The position numbers and the translations under genes are program-made. Below are positions 45,975 through 56,853 of a stretch of 64,000 nt of DNA, piece after piece (within the stretch, counting starts at the first letter, position 1; every line of letters starts with the position of its first letter). Source of the stretch: Selaginella moellendorffii. Lineage: Eukaryota; Streptophyta; Lycopodiopsida; Selaginellales; Selaginellaceae. The notes beneath the pieces are model-generated. The model searched no databases. It had not been told where the DNA came from and was given only the letters and a program-made list of their open reading frames with translations. The stretch spans positions 266,418 through 330,417 of the forward strand of contig NW_003314313.1 in the NCBI RefSeq assembly GCF_000143415.4. The letters run 5' to 3'.

Positions 45975-46790
45975 TACACCTTAGCATCCTTAGGATGTCT
46001 AGAGACACCTTTTTAAAATATCGTGGTAAGGAAGTCTTAGAGGATAGTAGGATTTAGTGATCAGGCCTTTATGCTTTATTTCGTTAAAGTGGAACTTTTC
46101 ATTATCCCACTTATGGTGTGTGGCCACATGCCATTTTTATAACAACAATAAAAAATTAAAGTTTTAGCTTTATAATTTATAAAGTAAAAACTTTTCATAT
46201 GATTTTGTGTTATAATATTGTGAAATATAAAAAATAAATTAAAAAACTGATAGAAATATTAATAAATATTAATTAAGTACTAGGAAATGGCATGTGGACA
46301 CATGCTAATTAATGTCCCACTTTACTGAATAAGTTCCACTTTAACGAAATAAAACATCTTTGGGCCTTAGCCTAATGGTGGTGTTGGCAAGCACAGCTTT
46401 GGATGAAGAAGGATTTAATGGGGACAGAAGAAGGGTCATTGGGGAAGGGTATTCCCTATATCTCTAAACATCTTAAAGGTGCTAAAGTGAGGTTAAAAGA
46501 TGACCACTTATGGATAAATGGCTTAGTCTTTGAAAGACAAAGTTATGAAGCAAGTGGTTTTGGATTACCGATATGACAAAGGTGAATAAATATAACTTTA
46601 GTGTAATGGGTTAATATGTTAGTGGTACTTTTGGGTGTCGGTCATAAGATTGGACACATGGAACATTTGGACCAAGTGTAAAGGTTAAGTGACATAAATG
46701 CCATTCATGGGGCTAGTATATCCCAAGTAAAGAATAAAACTCATGGAGGTTGTAAATGAAACTCTTTCAAGTGGTCAAAGATGTGGAAGT
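45975..46790 (-). repeat. LTR B fragment carrying a MITE
   Basis: This is the reverse-complement counterpart of LTR B (matches 24268 back to about 23740 and the CTTAGGATG block), broken by the 287-bp insertion at 46071-46357. It ends abruptly at 46790, where the mitochondrial-type family fragment begins. Confidence 0.75.
46071..46357. mobile_element. MITE (287 bp, 27-bp terminal inverted repeats)
   Basis: The left end 46071-46097 (ATGCTTTATTTCGTTAAAGT...) and the reverse complement of 46331-46357 match at 26 of 27 positions. CTTT occurs immediately outside both ends (46067-46070, 46358-46361), a possible 4-bp target duplication. Interior AT content is very high and there is no coding frame. 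LTR-B copies elsewhere lack it. The superfamily is not certain. Confidence 0.85.
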
Positions 46791-46793
46791 GTG

Positions 46794-47150
46794 CCACCCA
46801 TTCCTTGCCTAGCACCAGGCCTAGGTAGTCAAAGTATGGATCACCCTCCCTGACGAAGAAGTTCTCCAAGAAGAGAATCAGGTAATTGAAGACGTGGCTT
46901 GCTGCCATCTGTGACACGGGTGAAGTGCTGGTAGAAGGAGAAGTCAGAGATCATATCCGGTATTGGACATGGAAAGAGAGATGCTCCATGAGCAGGCCAA
47001 CGAGGGATTTGTAGCAATCGTAATCATCATCGCTTGGCTGTGCGACACTATAGTATCTCCTCACCCGGACTGGACAACTCCTCCTCGCCAATGCCGCCAT
47101 ACCAGCCGCTATGCCATTGTTGCTCCAGGCGAATGTAAAATCTTTTAGGG
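46794..47150 (-). pseudogene. mitochondrial-type family, 5' fragment
   Basis: This matches the first 120 or so codons of the gene at 50469-51299 (YSVAQPS region, LDFSFYQ, YFDYPG), with several substitutions that break the frame. It is truncated on the left at the LTR-B boundary. The leader motif CTGCCCTAAAAG is retained at 47141-47157. Confidence 0.8.
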
Positions 47151-47281
47151 CAGAAGCGCGGATATTTAGCAGTCATGGTTTTAGAAACTTCTATAGTGGA
47201 ATCCATGAGGTTAGACTTCCTCCTTTAAAACTGTTCTTCCGGCAAGCACAATCTCATCTATTTCTCTTGGATTGATCGATC

Positions 47282-48177
47282 ATGCCTTGCGATGAGGAGG
47301 ACCAACTAGACGAAGGCCATCATGGCGTCGCAATGATTCCTGCTATTGGTGCTGCTACTCCGGAGGAATTCGTGCTGCAGCGCAAGTACCCAGAATTGTT
47401 CTTCCAAGTAGTTTATTTTCTTTGTTCTTGATCATTCAGGAATCCCCTCCATCTCACCGAATCTCCTTGCAAAAACCCCAGAGACAGCAGCGAAAAATCC
47501 TCTCTTCTCCAGGCAATCCATCTCCAACGCCGAAGTGGCCGCATTGGGCGCCCGTGCCGCCAAAAAAGCTCTCCAAGAAGGTGGACATTCCGATGCTAAA
47601 ATCACCCGCGTCATCCAACGGCATTCCACATGCCCAGCGCGTCACCAAGATTCTGGGCCTGCGCCACGACGTCCGTCGATTGCTCCTCAATCAGCTGGGC
47701 TGTTCTCAGAATCGCCAAGGCGGAGGCTGGTGGAATCTCGACACGTGTCCTCAATTCTAAACCCTAGGATTTCGCGGCACAGGGTGCTCAAGTTAATGCG
47801 TTGCCACAAGCGAGTGCGTTAGCTGGGTTAGCTGGCAGCTTTAGTATTCGCCCAAGGAGCGCTCAGGCTGCACAGGCGAGCGCACAGGGGCATGCCGTCA
47901 CGGCGCATGCAAGTGCGCTCGCGGCACAGGATGCCCAAGCTGGCGGTGTTGCTGCCTTGATAGCTGCTGAAGCCAGTGCCCATGCTGCACGGAGGGCACA
48001 AGCGGCTTCTCTTGCAGCCTTAGCCACCGTACAACACACGCCTTACGAGCTCAACAAGCGGCTAAAGTTGCTCAACGCCATGCATTGAATCGGCCGAGCA
48101 AGCTGCCCAGCTAGCTGCCCGCATGCAAGAGCAGGTTCTGGCCTTGACCAGTCGCTACGGTTTAAGCGGTTGCCAGA
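47282..48177 (+). pseudogene. alanine-rich coding region, frame-shifted
   Basis: It starts MPCDEEDQLDEGHHGVAMIP and continues, after a probable intron, as NLLAKTPETAAKNPLFSR with EVAALGARAAKKALQEGG. After a frame change comes a long Ala/Gln-rich stretch (47801-48088) with repeats like AQASAQGHAV, AAQDAQAGGVAALIAAEASA. After another change it reads EQAAQLAARMQEQVLALTSR to TAG. The frames are individually well-formed, but I find no single frame through them. Extra short introns are an alternative explanation. I do not recognise a named family. Confidence 0.45.
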
Positions 48178-48880
48178 ATTAGAGCAAGAAAACTGTATCC
48201 TGCTTTCCAATCCACGGTGTAAGGTGGAAGTTTATGGTTTTCTCCAGACGAGCTGCGTGCCGCATTTTCAGTGATCAGACGTCTGTCGCGTTCAATGTGC
48301 GCTTGACAGATCCAGTCCTCGAGGATTATGCTAGGTGGCTCTAGGAAATCTCGCACGCGCGATGATTTTTGTTTGTCCAAAATGTTTGGAGCCAGCCCCA
48401 ATTCCAGGAGGCTTAAAGATTCCAGAAGAAAGAGAGCTACAATTTTTGTTTCTGTTCTGACGATGATTTGTTTATTTATTTTTCTTTCTGTTTTCCTGTT
48501 CGTGTTCTTTCTTTTAGATCTCTCAACAGATTCGTTCTTTCTCATTCTTGTCCAGATTAAAACGGGTGTGCCAAAGGATGGCTATGTCGAGTTTCAAGTT
48601 CACAACAGCCATACCACATCTCGTTGCAATCGCCTTCTGTTAAGGTGAGCTCCATACTGTTGTTAAAGGAATGTCCTGATCACGGCAGCGTCAACACATG
48701 AAAGGTGAAAGATGCTCAGCAAGACTTTGACATTTTCTAAGTATGTTCGCACATTTCGTGTTCCACTGGGTTGACGGCAAGCCATGTCGGCGAGTAGCGG
48801 CGACACGTCAGAACTCGGCCGCTCGCCTCCAAGAATGATGATCGCTCTTGTTAACGCAGCAGCATCGCCGCTGTTGCCAT
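48178..48880. other. intergenic, no supported gene
   Basis: Opposing frames at 48162-48545 (minus, Lys/Arg-rich) and 48328-48648 (plus) show no domain. Nothing else is recognised. Confidence 0.5.
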
Positions 48881-49130
48881 GGCGTCAGGTGCTTGACGTT
48901 ATTCTCCTCTGGCTTTCGATAGATCAAGGTGTAGTTTACTTGATTCGATGCCAGGACAACTCCTCGTCTCTTCAGCTCTCTTGAGCCTGTCAGCTGGAAA
49001 GAAACCAAGGATTTCATTGGAAACTCCTACGGCTCCACAGCGTCACCGTCGAGATATAGCCATACGACAGACAAAAGTTTGAGACGCTCCATCCTTGAGT
49101 GCTTTGACAATGCTCTCGCTCGACTCCTCT
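48881..49130 (-). pseudogene. aldo-keto reductase gene fragment 1
   Basis: This matches 16390-16630 and 16800-16870 of the AKR gene (CGATGCCAGGACAACTCCTC, ACAGCGTCACC), including intron sequence, with deletions between. Genomic copying, not retroposition, is indicated. It lies on the flank of the family gene at 50.5 kb. Confidence 0.8.
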
Positions 49131-49419
49131 TTTGCAAAGAAATGAGAGTGACGGTGCCCCGCGCTTGCAGCAAAGACAGAATGCATGCCTTTATGAGCAA
49201 GACGTCCCGCCCCAGAGCCTGAGCGATGCCATAGCTCTAGGGGATTTTCTCTCCCTCTTTCGGACATTTGCTGTCATGTGACACCACAAGGATTTCTTGA
49301 GGCTTTCTCTCCGCTTCACTCCACTGCGCCGGTTTAGGCTAAGGCATGAGGAAGGGGGCTGAATGAACTCGACGAGCTCTGTCATCGCAGCGAATGATCT
49401 GGAATGGGATTTTGCAAGG

Positions 49420-49710
49420 GCGTCTTGGCTGCCACAGTACAGCGAAAGCCTTTTGGCGTTTGCAACCCATAGCTAAGATCACGTCCCGGGTCTCCATGGT
49501 GGTGGATGAAGGCACGCTGAGGGTCTTGAGGGTCAATGTTTCGATTTGTTTCGCAAGAGTGTGTCGATCCCACAGCTGTTCCCCCACATGGGTATGTGCT
49601 TCAGGCAGGGTTAGCAAAGGAAAATGACATCTGTCACGGATCTTTGCTTGTGATACATGAAGAATTTTTAAAAATTGTTGAAATATACATCTGCCACAAT
49701 ATTAAGCACA
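49420..49710 (+). repeat. co-duplicated segment S (copy 1)
   Basis: This matches 54190-54480 in the same orientation: CAGCGAAAGCCTTTTGGCGT, TCCATGGTGGTGGATG, GACGCTGAGGGTCTTGAG-type blocks. Both encode a passable phrase, FVSQECVDPTAVPPHGYVLQ then EKNDICHGSLLVIHEEFLK, suggesting a former exon. Confidence 0.75.
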
Positions 49711-50468
49711 TCTTGCATGCTTAAATGAGAGGAACACATCCTCATGCAAATGCCATGAACGAGTTTACTCACATTTTGAGTTTAGCAGGCTTCAAGAGCA
49801 TAAATGGTATAGACAGGCATGGCATGAACGATAAATCCACTATTGATCCATTGTGGATATGGCATTGGTGTATCAAGCTCAAACAGCCTGCTCTCGGCGC
49901 ACACCACCGAGTCTATTTTGATCACTCCTACGTGCGCTGGGCCCATGCAGCATCTGATTGCCGACCCATCAGATTACAGCTTACCCGTGCTAAGCTTCAA
50001 GCGCAACTTAACAGCCGAGAATTTGAAGTCCGTACACATGATCGAGGCAGCTGAAGTGACCGGGCAATTGAAGAAGATGGCCTCCAGATTCGCGATCAAG
50101 CTGTGATGAAGATTTTGCGGAGAGAAGGAATTGATATCTTCTGGCAAGGAAGATCTAACACAGATGAGGAATTCTACACGCCGGGCCGCACCACGGCCGC
50201 GGCGGTCACCTGTCGCAGAGATTGATGTCTGCCGGCTACACTTGACTCCTTCTCGGATGGCCAGGCCCCCGGGATGGACAATCGACCGTAGTCCACCGCC
50301 TCCACACGCCCCGAGCGCTTGAGCAGTCCTTGGATGAATCCCTTCGCCTCTCGCCATCTTGATTACGGGCACCGTCGCCAAACAGCCAAGGACGCTGTTT
50401 GGAGGTCGTTAAGGTCGCTGTGGATTTGGAGGCTCTGTGGAGAACTTCATGGTCCTCGTATAACAAAT

Positions 50469-51299
50469 CTATCGAAAACCTGGTGGCCGCATGTAACAAG
50501 GTGGCTGCTTCTTCGCCTCGTCCAGCATCCGCCCCTGGTGCTCCACCAGCCTCGTCACAACCGGGAGCTGCGACACAGCCAGCGGGAGCCAACTGGGATC
50601 CCTGGGAGCGCCAGCCTCCACCACCTTTCGTGCACGCTCCAGGGCGTCCTTGGCAATGGAATAGCTATCGGCGTCTAGCTCGTCACTGGGCACGAAATCA
50701 TACTCTCGTTTGCTCCCCGACACGCATTTTGCGAGACTCTTGAAGCCGTAATCTGACATCCCGCACTCGCAATGCAGATCGGAATCCATGGCCACCCTGC
50801 GCACACCGTCCCTCCAATCTTTGAAGCCTGTCAAGCTCGTCTCGCTCGCGGCAAATACATCCCTTTCGGCAGCACACGCCAGCCTCTGCGCAAACTCGAT
50901 CGCCGGCCACAGATCCTCGGTTGGCAGACGATCCCACTCGTCCAGCAGCGGGGTGAGGCGCGCCACCCATTCCTTGCCCGGCGCCCGGCCTGGGTAGTCG
51001 AAGTATGGATCGCCCTCCCCGATGAAGAAGTTCTCCAAGAAGAGAATCGGGTAATTGAAGACGTGGGCGTCGCTGCCATCTGCGACACGGGCGAAGCGCT
51101 GGTAGAAGGAGAAGTCGAGGATCATATCCATGTGGTACTGGACGCGGAAAGAGAGACGCTCCATGAGCAGGCCGACGAGGGATTTGTAGCAATCGTAATC
51201 GTCATCGCTTGGCTGTGCGACGCTATAATGTCTCCTCACCCGGACTGGACGACTCCTCCTCGCCAACGCCGCCATACCAGCCGCCAATCTAGCCACCAT
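50469..51299 (-). CDS. mitochondrial-type family protein, copy A (276 aa)
   Basis: This is a single exon. The ATG at 51297-51299 is used because the leader motif CTGCCCTAAAAG (about 51317-51336) lies just upstream, as in the other copies; an earlier in-frame ATG (51341) would read through that leader. The N-terminus, MVARLAAGMAALARRSRPVR then VRRHYSVAQPS, is basic and Ala-rich with an RxxYS-type presequence cleavage site, so mitochondrial import is likely. The body is helical, aromatic and acidic: YHMDMILDFSFYQRFARVAD, LENFFIGEGDPYFDYPG, EWVARLTPLLDEWDRLPTED, FAQRLACAAERDVFAASE, FVPSDELDADSYSIAKDALE. The tail differs from copy B after KKxPP. No known domain is recognised. It appears intact. 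Confidence 0.75.
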   Translation of the reverse strand: MVARLAAGMAALARRSRPVRVRRHYSVAQPSDDDYDCYKSLVGLLMERLSFRVQYHMDMILDFSFYQRFARVADGSDAHVFNYPILFLENFFIGEGDPYFDYPGRAPGKEWVARLTPLLDEWDRLPTEDLWPAIEFAQRLACAAERDVFAASETSLTGFKDWRDGVRRVAMDSDLHCECGMSDYGFKSLAKCVSGSKREYDFVPSDELDADSYSIAKDALERARKVVEAGAPRDPSWLPLAVSQLPVVTRLVEHQGRMLDEAKKQPPCYMRPPGFR

Positions 51300-51859
51300 T
51301 GTACTACTGGAATGTAAATCTTTTAGGGCAGAAGCAATCATTGGTTTTCTCCAGCTAAAGTTAAGCTCTTCTTAGCACGGGCAACTGTTTGAGGCATTTT
51401 TTTTCCTTGCTAAATTCTTTGGCTTGGTGCGAAATGCTGATCCCGACCCTTTGGAGGCTGCCTCGTTGGCGCTGAGAGCAGCAGTCGAAGGTTGCGTTGA
51501 TAGATTTTGGACTCCTTGTTAACTCTCTCGGGATCAGCAGTATATTATATATGATTGCGCATGATCTGGTTGTCAGAAGTCGGCATGCTGAAAGCTTCAC
51601 CTCACCTCGAGCTTTTGCCTTGCTGAAGTTCGCCACAAACCTGCTCCACCCACCACGGCACGACTTTGTACTGAGTCTGAGCGGCTTTGTAGACAGATAC
51701 GAAAATACAATGCTCTATGCAAGATTTATGATACGGCTTGTATAGCAGGGTGTACAAAAGTTATGGTCATTCACTTGTGTGCTGTCCGAGCCTGAAAACG
51801 AAGAAGTGTTCCTCTCAGTCTGTCTTTCTCCGCAATATATTACGAACGAAAGAAAAGCG

Positions 51860-52330
51860 GGAAGAGAGGCTTGAACCCGAAATCCCACACCCCACACTCC
51901 CACTGCAGATTAAAATCCATGGCCAACCCTGCGCACACCGTCCCTCCACTCTGTGAAGCTTGTCGAGCTCGTCTCGCTCGCGGCAAATACGTCCCTCTCA
52001 GCTGCACATGCCAGCCTCCGCGCAAACTCCATCGACGGCCACAGCTCCTCTGTTGGCAGATCGTCCCACTCGTCCAGCAGCGGGGAGAGGCGCGGCACCC
52101 ATATCCTTTCCCGGCGCCGGACCCGGGTAGTCGAAGTATGGATCGGCCTCCCCAATGAAGAAGTTCTCCCAGAAGAGATTCGGTAATTGAAGTAGTAGAA
52201 GCTGCCAGTAGAAGGAGAAGTCGAGGATCATGCAATGTGGTATTCGACGCGACGCTCCATGAGCAGCCCGACGAGGGATTTGTAGCATCTGTAGTCGTCC
52301 CAGCTTGGCTCAGCGACGCTGTAATACGGT
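51860..52330 (-). pseudogene. mitochondrial-type family, copy E (degraded)
   Basis: Recognisable blocks of the family (SVA, MILDFSFYWQ, LWENFFIGEADPYFDYPG, WPSMEFARRLACAAERDVFAAS) lie in more than one frame. There is a deletion around the LDFSFYQ-to-NFF region, and similarity stops at the FKPL stretch. Confidence 0.8.
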
Positions 52331-52629
52331 CAGATTCCTTCCGCCATTGAGGGATTTCGCCCAAACTTTTAAACTAGAGGTTTGGGTTATAAATCACAAA
52401 TTGAAGTCGTCATTGCATGCATCCCAATGTCTCAAGCTGCTCGGCTCGTAAGGCCTGTTTGTTTTTGGGGACTCAGCCTGAGATCAACGAACTTCGAGCT
52501 TAGTCCCTGTGCTGAGAAAAAAGAGGCCGGGAGCCAAACGCAAGCATCCATGAGACCGAGAGAAGAGGAAGGCTATAGCTGCTAAATTGGGTTCCGAGCG
52601 CATCATTCACCGTAGAGCTCAAAGAGGTG

Positions 52630-52800
52630 CCATTCTAGAGCGATGAAGTCCACCAAATTTCATTTGATACTTTGAGGGACCGTACCCGCTTCACTCTTTT
52701 GCTTTGGTGAATTTCGCCACAACCATTACTGTTCCGACCAGCACGAGGTTGTGCCAGACTGCTTGTATTCCTGGCACAAGATCAAACGTCGAAGAAGGTT
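52630..52800 (-). repeat. upstream block U (copy 1)
   Basis: This resembles 53200-53350 (CCACCAAATTTCATTTGATACTTT; GGTGAATTTCGCCACAACCAT). The better copy encodes GCGEIHQCKRGEAFSGYDPS on the minus strand. Confidence 0.6.
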
Positions 52801-53189
52801 ACGTGGGGAAACTATTGCTTACAAATGCTCTGACAAGTAGTTCCCTCGATGAAATTATCATTTGAGTTCGATTGATAAAAAAAGCATTTGGACTTGTCCA
52901 AGGATCACTTTGGCTGAGTTTCTCGATGGCCTATTTGAATTCCTGTGGCTATAAGTGCATGCTTGAAATGGGAGGATACGTGGTTTGTGCTCGTTGTCAT
53001 CCTCATCGCTTCAATGCTCACGTTGAGAAAGTTTGCCTTATCATTCAAGAGCATGAGATCCATGGTGATTACTGGATTGTCCGGGTTTGATCTCCAAATG
53101 GTAGGAGTAAAACGTTCACCGCCACCTCTGCTGCAGGAACAACGAAAGCTGGCAAAAGTGAGGAAACACGAACCTGCAAAGTCGGCATT

Positions 53190-53381
53190 GTTGCTTTCGT
53201 CCACATCCAAAGTTCCACCAAACTTCACTTGATACTTTGAGGGATCGTAGCCACTGAAAGCTTCACCTCTTTTGCATTGGTGAATTTCGCCACAACCATT
53301 GCTGCTCCACCCAGCACGAGTTTGTGTCAGCCTATGATTGTATTCCTGCGCACACAAAAACACATCAGAACTTCTGAGCAA
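53190..53381 (-). repeat. upstream block U (copy 2)
   Basis: The minus strand reads NGCGEIHQCKRGEAFSGYDP then VKFGGTLDVDESNNADFAGS. Related phrases occur at 58600-58710 and 62060-62130 on the plus strand (GRGEAIRGYDPSK; NNNADFSG), each just upstream of a family copy. It is probably a short former exon carried along by the duplications. Confidence 0.6.
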
Positions 53382-53724
53382 GCAAGTTTACGCGAACCTA
53401 TAGAGTTTGGACTCCCTTACTTGTTAACTTTGTAATCGATCGTGCAGCGGCACAGCAGATGATCTTGTTGCAACCTTGGACCGCTGCTTCCACCGCCTCC
53501 GGCCCTCCCAAATCGCCCACCGAGCGAGGCAGAAACTCCAGCGTTTCGTACTCACAAAATTCAGAATTAAACAAAATGCCTCGAGCACTTGCCCATTAGA
53601 AAGAGGAAGAGACTTTACCTTAAGTTTGTATCCTTGCAGCTGGAGCTTCCGAATGAAAACCCGGACAACCAGTAGTGTTGTAAACTCGGCGTTTGGGATG
53701 GTAGCACATTGGGCAGCCGACGAG

Positions 53725-53930
53725 CACATTGACGCTGTTCTCCTCTGGCTTTCGAGATCAAGCTGTAGTTTACAACTCCTCATCTCTTCAGCTGATCGTG
53801 AGCTCTCTTGCGTAAATGCCACATCTTTGTAATTAGAAACTCCGACGGCCTTTTCTTTTGCTGCTGGAGAATCTCTTTTACTGCAACTCTAGCTAAGAGT
53901 CTAAGACGGTGGTGATCCCGGCGCAAAGAG
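53725..53930 (-). pseudogene. aldo-keto reductase gene fragment 2
   Basis: This matches 16400-16600 of the AKR gene, including the exon-intron junction near ATGCCACACCTTTGTAATT, with internal deletions that differ from those of fragment 1. It flanks family copy B as fragment 1 flanks copy A. Confidence 0.8.
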
Positions 53931-54189
53931 AGAATGTAAAAGAGCACGGCAGCCTGAGCGCCTCCTTGCATGATGCATCGATCGCTAAACCCTAGGGGAT
54001 TTGCGGGCGGGGATTGCTGGAGGCTTTTACTCTTCTTCGCTCCGCTGCGACGCTTCAGGCTGTTATTGCCTAGGCTTGACGAAGGGGGAAAGGATCAGAC
54101 ACGCCTTCTGGAAGTTTTGTTTCTTGGTGCTCAGCACATGATGTATCTGACATGGGCATCTTCGTTGTATGGCAAACTACCTTGCAACA

Positions 54190-54480
54190 TATTGAGCATG
54201 TTTGGTGTACCCCAGTACAGCAAAAGCCTTTTGGCGTTAGCGTCCCAGGAAAAACCCGTAGCTTAATAACACGCTCCATGGTGGTGGATGCAAGCACGCT
54301 GAGGGTCTTGAGTCCACAAAACTGGAAGTTTCGATTCGTTTCCGAAGAGAGTGTTGATCCCACAGCAGTTCCTCCGCCTAGGTATCTGCTGCAAGCGAAG
54401 TTAGCAGAGAAGAATGACATATGTCATGGTGCTTTGATCGTGATGCATGAGGAGTTTTTGAAAGTCGCTGATATGGTGGC
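54190..54480 (+). repeat. co-duplicated segment S (copy 2)
   Basis: This is the partner of 49420-49710. The open phrase FVSEESVDPTAVPPPRYLLQ / EKNDICHGALIVMHEEFLK is intact here. Its right end overlaps the 3' end of family copy B on the opposite strand, so copy B's last 30 residues are translated from antisense segment S. Confidence 0.75.
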
Positions 54481-55295
54481 CGCTTCTTCACCTCGTCCAG
54501 CATCCGCCCCTGGTGCTCCACCAGCCTCGTCACAACCGGGAGCTGCGACACAGCCAGCGGGAGCCAACTAGGATCCATGGGAGCGCCGGCCTCCACCACC
54601 TTTTGTGCTCGCTCCGGGGCGTCTTTGGCAATGGAATAGCTCTTGGCGCCTAGCTCGTCACTGGGCACGAAATCGTACTCTCGTTTGCTCCCCGACACGC
54701 ATTTTGCAAGACTCTTGAAGCCGTAATCCGACATCCCACACTCCCACTGCAGATTGGAATCCATGGCCACCCTGCGCACACCGTCCCTCCAATCTTTGAA
54801 GCTTGTCAAGCTCGTCTCGCTCGCGGCAAACACGTCCCTCTCGGCAGCACACGCCAGCCTCTGCGCAAACTCGATCGCCGGCCACAGCTCCTCGGTTGGC
54901 AGACGATCCCACTCGTCCAGCAGCGGGGTGAGGCGCGCCACCCATTCCTTGCCCGGCGCCGGGCCTGGGTAGTCGAAGTATGGATCGCCCTCCCCGATGA
55001 AGAAGTTCTCCATGAAGAGAATCGGGTAATTGAAGACGCGAATCCGCTGGTTGAGGAGTCGGATATCGCTGCCATCCACGACACGGGCGAATCGCTGGTA
55101 GAAGGAGAAGTCGAGGATCATGTCCATGTGGTATTCCACGCGGAAAGAGAGACGCCCCATGAGCAGGCCGACGAGGGATTTGTAGCATCTGTAGTCCTTC
55201 CAGCTTGGCTGTGCCACGCTGTGATATTTCCTCACCCGGACAGGACGACTCCCTCTTGCCAATCCAGCTGCCATAGCCGCCAATCCAGCCGCCAT
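54378..55295 (-). CDS. mitochondrial-type family protein, copy B (305 aa)
   Basis: This is a single exon from the ATG at 55293-55295, with the leader motif CTGCCCTAAAAG directly upstream (about 55303-55318). The presequence MAAGLAAMAAGLARGSRPVR then VRKYHSVAQPS is typical for mitochondria. The body matches copy A at most positions and has an 8-residue insertion (RLLNQRIR) before VFNYPILFMENFF. The conserved GSKREYDFVPSDEL and SQLPVVTRLVEHQGRMLDE are present. After KKRPP the tail differs from copy A because it runs through antisense segment S, so the C-terminus is newly acquired. No stop or frameshift is seen. The function is unknown. Confidence 0.75.
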   Translation of the reverse strand: MAAGLAAMAAGLARGSRPVRVRKYHSVAQPSWKDYRCYKSLVGLLMGRLSFRVEYHMDMILDFSFYQRFARVVDGSDIRLLNQRIRVFNYPILFMENFFIGEGDPYFDYPGPAPGKEWVARLTPLLDEWDRLPTEELWPAIEFAQRLACAAERDVFAASETSLTSFKDWRDGVRRVAMDSNLQWECGMSDYGFKSLAKCVSGSKREYDFVPSDELGAKSYSIAKDAPERAQKVVEAGAPMDPSWLPLAVSQLPVVTRLVEHQGRMLDEVKKRPPYQRLSKTPHASRSKHHDICHSSLLTSLAADT

Positions 55296-55639
55296 AATGC
55301 AATCTTTTAGGGCAGAAGCGCGGATATAGTGTTGGGTTGATTTGAAAAATTTTCTGTTCGTTGGCGCCCCAATCTGCGAATTTACCGGATTAAAGCCATA
55401 ACACCTTGTTTATTTCAGTAATGTTGGAGTAACACGATCTTTTGGTAGAATATAAATCTTGAAGAGTATAATGTTACTGATGATGGCTATGATGATCTAT
55501 TGATAATGTCATTGTGTGGCAAGGTCACTAGATTTATTGTTAAGTATAGACCCCCAAATGTTAAATCAATCTCATGCCTGTGATTACTATTGTTGTTGGT
55601 CTGATAGGGTAAGGTGAAAATTGAGTCAATAATTGATGT

Positions 55640-56470
55640 TTAATTTTAAATATTACAAAACCTTTAACCAATTGAAAAAAGGGTGCATTTTTGTTTAATT
55701 CTTACACAACATTATCTTTGGTTGCTTACATTATATTTTTTGGTAGTGGAAGAATTATATCAAAGATAATCCAAAGCTAATCTCTTGGAGTGATTTGATG
55801 AAAGTTTTCCATACTTTATTTATCAAGAAGTTTAAAGATGTTGATATTATGAATCAACTGCTAGAAATCAGACAAAGAACTTTGTTATATGCTCACAAGT
55901 TTAGTGCTCTTTACTTTAATCTCACTGGAACTTATAATAAATTGTTAAAGGCATAATGTTTTATCAAAATGGATGTGCAATAGAAAGTCAAGAAGGATTT
56001 TTTAGTAGATGCTATTACTAAGGCTCAAGATCCTTTCACCAAAACTATCAGTCAACTCAGTTAACAAGATTGTCTAGAAGGTAGGGTAGTCAACCTGATG
56101 ACCACCCAATTAATACTTTATATTTGGGGAAGAAATTATTATTATTATGTCATGGCTCAAAGAATAAAAGTGACAATAAAGTTAAGAAACTTTGTTTGGA
56201 TTAACAAGAGAAAGATAAAGTGGAGGGTAATTGTTTTCATTAGCACAAGGTTGGACATCAAAATAAAGACTGTCCTAAAAGAGTTAAAAAATGCTAAAGT
56301 GAATGTAATAAAATGTAAAAACAATGATTTGGTGATTAAGACTCTTGTGGTCAAGACAGATGTGAATGACATTGCTATTGGGGTTGTCTTGCTTCAAATT
56401 AAGCATCCTCTTGCATATATAAGTCACAAGTTTAATGCCACACAACAGAATTAAAGGTTAAGAAGTTGGC
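55640..56470 (+). mobile_element. Ty3/gypsy retrotransposon relic
   Basis: An LTR-C-like tail ends GGTTGCTTACA at 55730. A retrotransposon gag fragment follows (SWSDFMKVFHTLFIKKF, LLYAHKFSALYFNL at about 55778-55945), with later stops. A CCHC zinc knuckle spans 56232-56273, with its second Cys codon replaced by TAG. An RNase H-type segment lies at about 56353-56452 (KTDVNDIAIGVVLLQ, HPLAYISHKFNATQQN). Protease, reverse transcriptase and integrase are missing, so the interior is largely deleted. It cannot be active. Confidence 0.8.
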
Positions 56471-56853
56471 TTAGGGTTCACTCCTTGTTAGTTTTAATTC
56501 TCATTTAAAAGCCCTAGATATGAAGATAAGGAAAAGTCTCTTCTCCTCTCAGCATTTGGCTCCAATGGGCAAGTACTTAAGGCATTTGTTTGTCCTCTTT
56601 CCTTACTATATTCTATGGCCTATGCTGATCCTGAGACTTTGAAGATGCTGCCTGGCGAAATTCAGCAAGGCAAAAGGAAAGTTTCAGTTGCTTCTCAAAT
56701 TATCAAGTGAATTTGCAATTTGCATTTGGAGGCTGTCAACGACTCGAATTTAGGACTAGAATATTCTCCCAAATTTGAAAAGTGAATGTTTTAGGGCTTA
56801 GAATATTCGCTTAAAACTATGAAATTGGCGCCTGTTCATACGGTCTCTACTCT

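Noticed and set aside
48162-48545. 127-codon Lys/Arg-rich minus frame
   Set aside because: There is no domain and no plausible flanking signals, and it is open in competition with a plus-strand frame.
52905-53190. 3' part of a 158-codon minus frame
   Set aside because: Only its first portion (block U) recurs elsewhere; the rest has no recognisable pattern.
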